NCBI GenBank assembly: GCA_016206585.1
Contig: JACQRE010000104.1
Location: 1-15,177 of the forward strand
Source: Candidatus Omnitrophota bacterium
GTDB taxonomy: Bacteria; Omnitrophota; Gorgyraeia; Aquiviventales; Aquiviventaceae
DNA length: 15,177 bases
Direction: 5' to 3'
A program made the position numbers and the translations under genes. Below are positions 1 through 6,150 of this stretch, piece after piece. Below the pieces are notes generated by a model. It was not told the origin of the DNA, did no database searches, and saw only the letters and a list, made by a program, of their open reading frames with translations. Every line of letters begins with the position of its first letter. Position 1 is the first letter of the stretch.

Positions 1-1056
1 ATAGAAAGAGATCTAGCCTTCCAACATTTATGGATGAGGAGCGATGGGCTCAATGAGAAGTCTAACCCATTAGAGCTATTTGTGTTATATAAAAACAATG
101 ACGCAAAACTCGCGTATAAGCACTATACCGCCCCACTAAACCAGATGAAAACTGTTCCACGTGGAACACAGATGATTTCATTGGCTGAACGATACTTTTG
201 CCAATCGATCAAGGTAGATGGCTCAAGCGAAGTTGAGGTCATGCTCTATCCAATAACCAAAGACAAAGCCATCTCGGTCACAACCAGAGCTCTTCAGGCC
301 ACCAACGATGGGAGCGAATCGGTTCAGGTCTATTTTGGCCCAAGAGACTATTTTCATTTGAAACGGGCCGGGTTTGCGGAGGCGTTCAAAATTGGGGCGC
401 TCGGACAGGTCGGACTGATTTTGCTCTCACTGCTCAAATGGATCGCGTCAATAACAAAGAACTACGGCGTCGCAATTATCGTGTTCTGTGCGATTGTCAC
501 GGCCATGACCGCGCCATTTACCATTATCAGTTTCCGATCGATGAAGAAGATGCAGGAGCTGAAGCCGAGGATCGACAAGCTCATGGCGCAGCATAAGAAC
601 GATTCGACCAGGCTCAACAAGGAAATTTTTGCCCTGTATCGAGAGCACAAGGTCAGCCCGTTAAGTGGATGCCTTCCCATGTTACTCCAGATGCCGATCT
701 TCATCGCGTTGTTGCAGGCCATCTCCCATTTTATCGAGCTGAGAGGCCAAACGTTCCTCTGGATCAAGGACCTGTCTCTTCCTGATCGCTTGATGCCGCT
801 GCCGATCTCCGTCCCGTTTATCGGCGCGGATCTGAACCTGTTGCCGATTCTTATGGCTGGGGCGATGTTCGCCCAGTCAAAGATGACTCAAGCCAGCCAG
901 CCAGCCGATGTGAACAATCCCGCCGCGAAACTGATGTCCGGACCGCTCATGTCGGTCTTGTTTGGTGTCATGTTTTATCAATTCCCATCAGGACTCGTGT
1001 TGTACTGGTTTTCGAACAGTCTGATTTCAATGGGGTTTTACCGGTTAGCGAAGTAA
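1..1056 (+). CDS. yidC: Membrane protein insertase YidC (3' part; 5' end outside the window)
   Basis: YidC/Oxa1/Alb3 insertase, which places proteins in the inner membrane alone or with SecYEG. The frame is open from base 1, so the gene is cut by the window edge; the first ATG at 34 is not its start. The visible 351 codons hold the end of the periplasmic domain (to about residue 125) and the conserved C-terminal membrane core. Hydrophobic segments include QVGLILLSLLKWI, GVAIIVFCAIVTAMTAPF, a segment around CLPMLLQMPIFIALLQAI and the last around LVLYWFSNSLISMG. The cytoplasmic hairpin SMKKMQELKPRIDKL and the signature SGCLPMLLQMPIF are typical. Codons for VPRGT carry a parS palindrome. GC is lower than in genes after 2.4 kb. 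jag, mnmE, mnmG and rsmG, often found between yidC and parA, are absent here. The family call is very secure. Confidence 0.96.
   Translation: MERDLAFQHLWMRSDGLNEKSNPLELFVLYKNNDAKLAYKHYTAPLNQMKTVPRGTQMISLAERYFCQSIKVDGSSEVEVMLYPITKDKAISVTTRALQATNDGSESVQVYFGPRDYFHLKRAGFAEAFKIGALGQVGLILLSLLKWIASITKNYGVAIIVFCAIVTAMTAPFTIISFRSMKKMQELKPRIDKLMAQHKNDSTRLNKEIFALYREHKVSPLSGCLPMLLQMPIFIALLQAISHFIELRGQTFLWIKDLSLPDRLMPLPISVPFIGADLNLLPILMAGAMFAQSKMTQASQPADVNNPAAKLMSGPLMSVLFGVMFYQFPSGLVLYWFSNSLISMGFYRLAK
153..168. promoter_or_regulatory. parS: parS centromere site 1 (inside yidC)
   Basis: A perfect 16-bp palindrome, TGTTCCACGTGGAACA, close to the bacterial parS consensus TGTTTCACGTGAAACA. It lies inside the yidC reading frame and is repeated exactly at 1139-1154 beside parA. 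ParB encoded at 1938 is expected to bind it and spread, which is known for the family. The assignment rests on sequence identity and on proximity to parAB. Confidence 0.9.
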
Positions 1057-1064
1057 TACACAGC

Positions 1065-1073
1065 TTATTCACA
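1065..1073 (+). promoter_or_regulatory. DnaA-box-like 9-mer within a small palindrome
   Basis: TTATTCACA matches the DnaA-box consensus TTATNCACA exactly. It overlaps the 15-bp palindrome TTCACAC-T-GTGTGAA at 1068-1082, just after the yidC stop. One box does not make an origin. It could equally be a weak yidC transcription terminator stem (no clear T-tract, only AAAATAT after it) or a repressor operator. The origin-linked context (parS, parAB, yidC) makes a DnaA role plausible. Confidence 0.4.
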
Positions 1074-1090
1074 CTGTGTGAAAATATCCC

Positions 1091-1118
1091 TTGCGTTGGA
1101 TGCTGGGCCAGGTAGAAT
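1091..1118 (+). promoter_or_regulatory. Possible parA promoter
   Basis: A TAGAAT -10-like hexamer at 1113-1118 (5 of 6 to TATAAT) lies 16 bp after a weak TTGCGT at 1091-1096 (3 of 6 to TTGACA). Transcription would begin near 1125, placing the parS at 1139-1154 in the 5' leader. ParB bound there could repress its own operon. This is a consensus match only, so confidence is limited. Confidence 0.35.
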
Positions 1119-1138
1119 GAGCCTTTGGATGCATAAAA

Positions 1139-1154
1139 TGTTCCACGTGGAACA
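1139..1154. promoter_or_regulatory. parS: parS centromere site 2 (parA leader)
   Basis: An exact second copy of TGTTCCACGTGGAACA, ending 10 bp before the parA ATG, where a ribosome-binding site would normally sit. There is no clear Shine-Dalgarno between it and the start (TTCTTAGCGC). ParB binding here could mark the origin region and also repress parAB. The autoregulatory role is an inference from position. Confidence 0.92.
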
Positions 1155-1164
1155 TTCTTAGCGC

Positions 1165-1941
1165 ATGGCAAGGGCGATCGCTATCTGCAATCAAAAAGGC
1201 GGTGTCGGTAAATCGACCACCGCCGTTAATGTTGGAGCCTATCTGGCGTTGTCTGGCAAGAAGACGCTCCTCTTTGACCTCGACCCCCAAGGTAACGCGA
1301 CAACCGCCTGCGGCATTTCCAGGAAAGATCTCAAGCAAGACAGTTATGCTGTTCTCGTCTATAGCGTTCCAATTCAGGATGCGGTCCGAAGCACCACGAT
1401 TGAACGGTTGAGTATTGTACCGGCAAGCCTCGACCTGGCAGGCGCCGAAATTTTTCTAACCGGTGTCGAGAATCGGGAGACGGTTCTTAGGCGGTTGTGC
1501 GAGCCGGTCGTATCTCAGTACGACTTTCTGCTGTTCGATTGTCCCCCATCACTTGGTTTGCTCACAGTGAATGCGCTCGTTGCCTCTGACAGTACCCTTA
1601 TTCCGGTGCAGTGTGAGTATCTGGCGCTCGAGGGATTGAACGCGCTGATGCACGCCGTGAGTCTCATTAAACAGAGCCTGAATCCTTCGCTGAGAGTTGG
1701 AGGCATTGTGCTGACGATGACAGACTTTCGGGCGACGCTGGCGCGCGAGGTAGCTGGTGAGGTAAAAAAGTTTTTCAAAGACCTTGTCTTTAATACCGCA
1801 ATCCCACGAAACATCAGGCTCGCGGAGTCTCCAAGTTTCGGCAAGCCCATCTGTCTGTACGATCCACATTCATCGGGAGCGCTGGCGTACCAGCTGCTGA
1901 CGCAAGAGGTGATCGAAAAAGAATCGGCGGTGACCACATGA
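1165..1941 (+). CDS. parA: Chromosome partitioning ATPase ParA/Soj
   Basis: A MinD/ParA-type ATPase that forms an ATP-dependent dimer on the nucleoid and drives ParB-parS complexes apart. 258 residues, the usual length for chromosomal Soj-type proteins without an N-terminal HTH. The deviant Walker A KGGVGKST is at residues 11-18 (signature lysine K11), Walker A' FDLDPQGN at 37-44, and Walker B in the LLFDCPPS stretch near 121-129. The start is fixed: a TAG stop lies one codon upstream in frame (1159-1161), so ATG 1165 is the first possible ATG. There is no good Shine-Dalgarno; parS occupies the spot. The stop overlaps parB by ATGA, so the two are translationally coupled. GC is about 50-55%, lower than downstream genes. 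Confidence 0.97.
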   Translation: MARAIAICNQKGGVGKSTTAVNVGAYLALSGKKTLLFDLDPQGNATTACGISRKDLKQDSYAVLVYSVPIQDAVRSTTIERLSIVPASLDLAGAEIFLTGVENRETVLRRLCEPVVSQYDFLLFDCPPSLGLLTVNALVASDSTLIPVQCEYLALEGLNALMHAVSLIKQSLNPSLRVGGIVLTMTDFRATLAREVAGEVKKFFKDLVFNTAIPRNIRLAESPSFGKPICLYDPHSSGALAYQLLTQEVIEKESAVTT

Positions 1942-2774
1942 CAAGACGACTTGGTCGTGGGCTGGCGGACATCATCGAATCGACCCCGCAAAGCGCCGCA
2001 AGCTTTGTGATGCTGCGGACGGATCAGATTCGCCCGGGACGGTTTCAGCCCCGCGCGTCGATCAGTGAGCAAGGACTGGAGGAGCTCAAAGCTTCGATCA
2101 AACGATCCGGGATCATTGAGCCGATCATCGTGCGGCCGATCGCACACGGCACCTACGAAGTTGTGGCCGGAGAACGTCGGTTTAGAGCATCGCAAGCTAT
2201 TGGTATTAAAGAAGTTCCATCAATTATCAAGACCATTTCCGACAAGGAGGCGCTCGAATACTCGCTGGTGGAAAACATCCAACGGGAGAACCTCAACCCA
2301 ATGGAGGAGGCCAAGGGGTACGAAAGACTACTTGACGAATTCGGCTACACACAGGAAGATATCGCCTCTGCGGTTGGCAAGGACCGGGCGACTGTCGCGA
2401 ACGCCCTGCGCCTGCTGGCGTTGCCCGAAGAGATCCAGCTCGGGCTGCGCGAGGGAGCCATTACTGCGGGCCACGCGAAGGCGCTGCTCAGCCTCGAGGA
2501 CCGGACACGCCAGTTGGAGCTCTACCGGCAGGCCTCCGGCGGCAAGCTCTCGGTGCGGCAGACAGAAGCGATCGCCGGAGCGCTGGTGCCCGGCAAACGG
2601 CGCAGGGCCCGGCGAGTCGATCCGCAATTGCGGCCGCTCGAAGATGAGCTGCGGCGAGCGCTCAGCACGAAGGTCAGCCTGTTTGCCCGCAAGAAGGGCG
2701 GACGGATCGTCATCGAGTATTTCTCTCAAGAAGATCTGACGAGGATCCTGCACGCGTTCGGAGTCTCGACGTAA
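1938..2774 (+). CDS. parB: Chromosome partitioning protein ParB/Spo0J (CTP-dependent clamp)
   Basis: Binds parS, switches to a sliding clamp using CTP and loads SMC in known homologues. 278 residues. The N-terminal ParA-stimulating tail (TRRLGRGLADII, 2-13) is followed by the CTP-binding ParB/Srx-like domain with GERRFR at 78-83 and ENIQRENLNP at 112-121. A helix-turn-helix (about 137-160, including SAVGKDRATVANALRLL) and a C-terminal dimerisation region complete it. It starts at the ATGA overlap with parA. Base composition changes inside the gene: 2161-2220 is 27/60 GC, 2581-2640 is 45/60. Both halves belong to one intact, well-conserved protein, so this is not an obvious frameshift or fusion. 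Two target sites are present upstream. Confidence 0.97.
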   Translation: MTRRLGRGLADIIESTPQSAASFVMLRTDQIRPGRFQPRASISEQGLEELKASIKRSGIIEPIIVRPIAHGTYEVVAGERRFRASQAIGIKEVPSIIKTISDKEALEYSLVENIQRENLNPMEEAKGYERLLDEFGYTQEDIASAVGKDRATVANALRLLALPEEIQLGLREGAITAGHAKALLSLEDRTRQLELYRQASGGKLSVRQTEAIAGALVPGKRRRARRVDPQLRPLEDELRRALSTKVSLFARKKGGRIVIEYFSQEDLTRILHAFGVST

Positions 2775-2777
2775 CCC

Positions 2778-3269
2778 ATGGCGAATCAGGCCACCCTGGT
2801 GATCATCAAACCCGACGCGATCAAGCGGGGGCTGATGGGTGCGACGCTCTCGAAGCTGGAGCCGTTGCAGCTGGAGATCATCGGCGCAAAGGTGATGCCG
2901 GTGAGCCGCGAGCTCGCCGAGGCGCACTATAGCCACATCAAGGAGAAGCCGTTTTTTTCGGAGACGGTGGAGCACCTGCGCGGGACGCTGCACGGCGTCC
3001 CGTACGTCGTGGCGTTCGTCCTCTGGGGTCCCGACGCCGTCGAGCGCGTGCGGCTGATCACCGGAGCGACGAACCCGGAGAAGGCCGACCCGCTCACCAT
3101 CCGCGGAGCGCTGGGGCGCAACACGGCCAGCGGCCTCATGGAGAACGTGATGCATTCTTCCGCCGACCCGGCGGACGCGGAGCGGGAGATCGGGTTGTGG
3201 TTCAAGCCGCACGAGCTGTTGTGCAATCCGTTCGCTGGCGCGGGTGTCGGAGCCCGGCCGTCCCGATGA
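2778..3269 (+). CDS. ndk: Nucleoside-diphosphate kinase (divergent NDK)
   Basis: Transfers the gamma phosphate between nucleoside triphosphates and diphosphates through a phospho-histidine. 163 residues, against 140-150 for most bacterial NDKs. Conserved features are the start TLVIIKPDAIKRGLMG with K11, KPFF at 57-60, the TNPEKADPLTIRG stretch near 99-110, and the active-site block ENVMHSSAD with catalytic His126 (family norm N-V/I-x-H-G-S-D). The Gly after His is Ser here and the tail NPFAGAGVGARPSR is extra. It starts 3 bp after parB, so it probably shares its transcript. Its TGA at 3267-3269 sits inside ATGAC, the left direct repeat of an inserted element; before insertion it probably overlapped yicC by ATGA. 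Confidence 0.9.
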   Translation: MANQATLVIIKPDAIKRGLMGATLSKLEPLQLEIIGAKVMPVSRELAEAHYSHIKEKPFFSETVEHLRGTLHGVPYVVAFVLWGPDAVERVRLITGATNPEKADPLTIRGALGRNTASGLMENVMHSSADPADAEREIGLWFKPHELLCNPFAGAGVGARPSR

Positions 3270-3415
3270 CCCCACCACCTGCGCCGGCCACGCCGACGGC
3301 GTGGCGGCGAGGCAGAGGATCCAGACGACGATGACAGAGCCGCATGGAACACAGCATGTGACTGCCGGCCTCGCCGCGGCGGCAGGCCGCCGCGAGGCGC
3401 AGGTGGTGGGATGAC
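3266..3415. mobile_element. Small palindromic element 1 (MITE-like) with 5-bp target duplication
   Basis: A 140-bp non-coding element at 3271-3410, flanked by direct repeats ATGAC (3266-3270 and 3411-3415). A perfect 15-bp terminal inverted repeat pairs 3271-3285 (CCCACCACCTGCGCC) with 3396-3410. Three inner stems can form: 3287-3294 with 3298-3305 (3-nt loop), 3306-3313 with 3368-3375 (about 54-nt loop), and 3375-3383 with 3386-3394. The whole can fold as a three-armed cross. No reading frame inside looks like a transposase. The insertion point is the presumed ATGA overlap of ndk and yicC; the duplication gives each gene its own copy, so neither is broken. A related element lies at 8409-8511. 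Confidence 0.75.
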
Positions 3416-4337
3416 CGCCGCGCGCCGCCGCACGACACCGCAATCCTCCAAGGCCATCCAGAGCATGACCGGCTACGGCCGTGCGACGCGCCAGGGCACG
3501 CTCGGCACCGTGACGGTCGAGCTGCGCAGCACCAACCACCGGTATCTCGAGATCGACCAGCGGCTGCCCAACGGCCTGGCGGCCTTGCAGGGCCGCACGG
3601 CGGAGCTGCTTCGCGCCACCCTGCGCCGCGGGCGCATCGACGCGGTGGTGAACATTCAGCAGTCGTCCCGATGGCAGCAGCACCGGGTGCAGTTCGATGA
3701 GCCGCTGCTGCAGCGCTACGTCGAGACGCTGACCGCGCTGAAGAACCGATTCGGCGTCAAGGGGCCGCTGACGCTCGACCACCTGCTAGCACTGCCGCAT
3801 GCGCTGACTGTTGTCGAGGACCGGCTGCCCCCCGAGCAGGCCTGGGAGGCGATCCGGCAGACCGTGCAGGCCGCGGCGCTGGAGCTGGTGCGCTCGCGTT
3901 CACGCGAGGGCGCGAAGCTGGTGGCGGACCTCCGCCGGCAACTCGCCACGATCCACGCGAATCTCCAGGCCATCAAGCGGCGGCTGCCCAAAGCGCTAGC
4001 GCAGCAGCGCCAGCGGGTCCGCGAACGGCTGCTGGAGCTGCTCGGACCGGGCGCCTCCGGCGGAACCCCCCAGCTGGAGCAGGCCGCGGCACTGGTCAAA
4101 GACGTGGACGTCCACGAAGAAATGGTGCGTTTGGAGAGCCATTTGACGTACATGCGCCAGACGCTCTCCGGAGCCACCCCGCTGGTCGGGAAGCGGCTGG
4201 ATTTCATCGCGCAGGAGCTGATGCGCGAGGCGAACACGCTGGGGGCGAAAGTCAACGATCCGGGAGCCTCTCAGCACGTCGTGGACATCAAGGGGTGCAT
4301 TGAGAAGATTCGCGAGCAGGTTCAGAATCTCGAGTGA
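3411..4337 (+). CDS. yicC: YicC-family endoribonuclease
   Basis: YicC/YloC family; E. coli YicC is reported as an endoribonuclease affecting small-RNA turnover. 308 residues from ATG 3411. The family signature SMTGYGRA is at residues 18-25, followed by ELRSTNHRYLEI (about 37-48) and the C-terminal RLDFIAQELMREANTLGAKVND block, where family members read FIxQEMxREINTxGSK. Most homologues begin within a few residues of SMTGYG, so ATG 3465 is a possible alternative. ATG 3411 is preferred because it lies in the ATGAC duplication that probably preserves the ancestral start, and because the element end gives AGGTGG (3401-3406) as a Shine-Dalgarno-like sequence 4 nt upstream. It ends in TGATG overlap with remA, typical of the yicC-remA-gmk-rpoZ order. 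Confidence 0.93.
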   Translation: MTAARRRTTPQSSKAIQSMTGYGRATRQGTLGTVTVELRSTNHRYLEIDQRLPNGLAALQGRTAELLRATLRRGRIDAVVNIQQSSRWQQHRVQFDEPLLQRYVETLTALKNRFGVKGPLTLDHLLALPHALTVVEDRLPPEQAWEAIRQTVQAAALELVRSRSREGAKLVADLRRQLATIHANLQAIKRRLPKALAQQRQRVRERLLELLGPGASGGTPQLEQAAALVKDVDVHEEMVRLESHLTYMRQTLSGATPLVGKRLDFIAQELMREANTLGAKVNDPGASQHVVDIKGCIEKIREQVQNLE

Positions 4338-4588
4338 TGAGTGTCACGCTCGTGAATGTCGGGTTTGACAACGTGGTGGCGGCGGAGCGGGTGGTGGCGG
4401 TGGTGGCGGCGGATCCGTCGCCCGTCAAGCGGCTGCGCGAAGCGGCTGCGCGCCACCAGAAGCTGGTCGACGCCACGAACGGCCGGCGGACGCGCACGGT
4501 GATCATCACCGACTCCGACCACGTCGTGCTCTCCAGCCTCCAGCCGGAAACGGTGGCAGAGCGGTTGAGTGCCAGCAAGCACGCATGA
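4337..4588 (+). CDS. remA: RemA-like DUF370 DNA-binding regulator
   Basis: 83 residues, DUF370/RemA family. In Bacillus subtilis RemA is a DNA-binding activator of biofilm-matrix genes; the role in other phyla is not established. The signature runs through VGFDNVVAAERVVAVV, SPVKRLREAA, LVDATNGRRTRTVIITDS and VVLSSLQPETVAERL, nearly full consensus. ATG 4337 shares one base with the yicC stop (TGATG), and a GTG one codon upstream (4334) is an alternative start. Its stop overlaps gmk by ATGA. The yicC-remA-gmk-rpoZ block is conserved in several phyla. Confidence 0.92.
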   Translation: MSVTLVNVGFDNVVAAERVVAVVAADPSPVKRLREAAARHQKLVDATNGRRTRTVIITDSDHVVLSSLQPETVAERLSASKHA

Positions 4589-5238
4589 GTGGGACCGCTG
4601 CCGCGCGGGCTCGGCGGCGCATGGGCGGCCACGCGTTCGTGATTTCCGGCCCGTCCGGCGGCGGCAAGACGACCGTCGTCGCGCGGCTGCGCCGGCAGTT
4701 GCGCGACCTGCGGCGTTCGGTGTCGGTCACGACCAGGGCCCCGAGAGCGGGGGAACGCGACGGGCAGGACTACCGGTTTATCTCGTCGGCGCGGTTCGAC
4801 GCGCTGCGGCGGCACGGGCAGTTGCTCGAGTGGGCCACCGTCCACGGCGCCTCATACGGGACGCCGAAGCGGCCGGTGCTTGACGCGCTGGATCACGGGT
4901 GGGACGTGCTCCTAAGCATCGATGTCCAGGGGGCCCGCGCCATCAAGCGCCTGCTCGACCGGCGGGCGATCCTGATTTTCTTGATGCCGCCGTCGCTGGA
5001 GCAGCTGCGCCGGCGGCTGCTTCGCCGGCGGACCGATACGCCGGCGGCCATCCGCCGGCGGATGGCGGCGGCGCGCCGGGAGATCGCCTGCGCGCGCTGG
5101 TACGACTACACGGTCGTGAACGATCGTTTGGATCATACGGTCCGGCAGGTCAGCGCGATGATCACGGCCTGCCGGCGGGCGCATCAGGGACGTCCTTCAG
5201 CTGCCGCGGGGCAGCGGGGACCACGAAAGGGGTTGTAG
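4585..5238 (+). CDS. gmk: Guanylate kinase
   Basis: Phosphorylates GMP to GDP with ATP. 217 residues. P-loop GPSGGGKT at 22-29, GMP-binding stretch SVSVTTRAPRAGERDGQDY at about 46-64, and the DVLLSIDVQGARAIK block near 107-121. The lid region is very arginine-rich (RRRLLRRRTDTPAAIRRR). The first 12 residues precede the usual start, and ATG 4621 would give a protein of more standard length. ATG 4585 is chosen because it overlaps the remA stop (ATGA). The C-terminal tail after about residue 200 (RPSAAAGQRGPRKGL) is not conserved. rpoZ follows after 3 bp. Confidence 0.94.
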   Translation: MSGTAAARARRRMGGHAFVISGPSGGGKTTVVARLRRQLRDLRRSVSVTTRAPRAGERDGQDYRFISSARFDALRRHGQLLEWATVHGASYGTPKRPVLDALDHGWDVLLSIDVQGARAIKRLLDRRAILIFLMPPSLEQLRRRLLRRRTDTPAAIRRRMAAARREIACARWYDYTVVNDRLDHTVRQVSAMITACRRAHQGRPSAAAGQRGPRKGL

Positions 5239-5241
5239 GGC

Positions 5242-5508
5242 ATGGCGCAACTACCCATCGAAGAGCTGCTCAAACGGTGCGGGAGCATCTACCGGCTGGT
5301 GATTCTGGCCGCCAAGCGGGCGAAGGAAGTGGCGGACGGCTCGCCGCCGCTCGTGGAGACGTCGCACCGCAAGGTCACGTCGATCGCGCTGGAGGAAATT
5401 CTCCAAGGCAAGGTGCTGTACAAGGTCGACGAAGCGCAACCGCGCGGGGAGAAGAAGGGCCGCGGCGCGAAGGCGAAGGACGACAAAAAGAAGAAGGTGG
5501 CCGCATGA
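5242..5508 (+). CDS. rpoZ: RNA polymerase omega subunit
   Basis: Small subunit that helps assemble RNA polymerase by chaperoning beta'. 88 residues. LPIEELLKRCGSIYRLVILAAKRAKEV matches the omega N-terminal helix region (usual pattern x-LxxxxxSxYxLVxxxAxRA), and SIALEEILQGKVLY matches the conserved AxxEIxxGK motif. The C-terminal tail is lysine-rich and low complexity. A GAAAGGGG sequence at the gmk end (5225-5232) serves as ribosome-binding site. The stop overlaps coaC by ATGA. The gmk-rpoZ-coaBC order is widespread and supports the call for this short gene. Confidence 0.92.
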   Translation: MAQLPIEELLKRCGSIYRLVILAAKRAKEVADGSPPLVETSHRKVTSIALEEILQGKVLYKVDEAQPRGEKKGRGAKAKDDKKKKVAA

Positions 5509-6149
5509 CCAACGCACCCGAAATCGTCTTGGGCATCACCGGATCCATCGGCGCGTACAAGACGGGAGACCTCGTTCGGCAGCTCAAGGAGGCGGGCTAT
5601 GCGGTGAGCTGCGTGATGACGCAGCGGGCGACGCGATTTCTCGCTCCGCTCACACTCCAAGCGCTCTCCGAGCGGCGGGTGCACACCGATCTGTTCGAGA
5701 CGGACGCCCCGCAGATCATTCACACCGCGCTGGCCGACCACGCCCGGCTGGTCATCGTCGCCCCCGCCACGGCCAACATCATCGGGAAGTTCGCCAACGG
5801 CCTGGCGGACGACCTCCTCTCCTGCATCCTGCTCGCCACGCGCGCCAAGATCCTGTTCGCGCCGGCCATGAACGTGCACATGTGGCAGCACCCGACGGTG
5901 CAGCGCAATGTCACGACACTCAAGCGGCTGGGCGTCCGGTTCGCGGGGCCCGATGTCGGCAAGCTCGCCTGCGGCTACGAGGCGATCGGCCATCTGGCGG
6001 AGATCGACGAGATCGTCCGGGCCGCCAAGCAGCTGGTGCCGGTTGTCGGCGGGCCGCCCTCCGGATCCGGCACCCCGCCGGCCGCGGCGCGCTCCAAGCC
6101 GAGTTCAACGTCCAAGCCATCAAGCCGGAAGAGCAAGAAGCGACGGTAA
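5505..6149 (+). CDS. coaC: Phosphopantothenoylcysteine decarboxylase (separate CoaC)
   Basis: Flavin-dependent decarboxylation of phosphopantothenoylcysteine in coenzyme A synthesis. 214 residues of the HFCD flavoprotein family. GITGSIGAYK at 10-19, catalytic His73 in QIIHTALADHARLVIVAPAT, ADDLLS at 101-106, the PAMN motif at 120-123, and the substrate-clamp stretch GKLACGYEAIGHL at 152-164 with Cys156. ATG 5505 overlaps the rpoZ stop (ATGA). In most bacteria this domain is fused to CoaB; here the frame closes at TAA 6147-6149 after a low-complexity basic tail (SKPSSTSKPSSRKSKKRR), and CoaB follows in another frame one base later. A true gene split and a frameshift in the linker are both possible. 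Confidence 0.93.
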   Translation: MTNAPEIVLGITGSIGAYKTGDLVRQLKEAGYAVSCVMTQRATRFLAPLTLQALSERRVHTDLFETDAPQIIHTALADHARLVIVAPATANIIGKFANGLADDLLSCILLATRAKILFAPAMNVHMWQHPTVQRNVTTLKRLGVRFAGPDVGKLACGYEAIGHLAEIDEIVRAAKQLVPVVGGPPSGSGTPPAAARSKPSSTSKPSSRKSKKRR

Positions 6150-6150
6150 C

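Noticed and set aside
2328..3782. 484-residue open frame on the - strand across parB, ndk and yicC
   Set aside because: It is antisense to three strongly conserved genes, has no recognisable domain and biased composition; it arises from high GC.
4370..4420. GGTGGTGG words in remA as a third palindromic element
   Set aside because: They encode the conserved remA residues VVAAERVVAVVAA and have no matching inverted end nearby.
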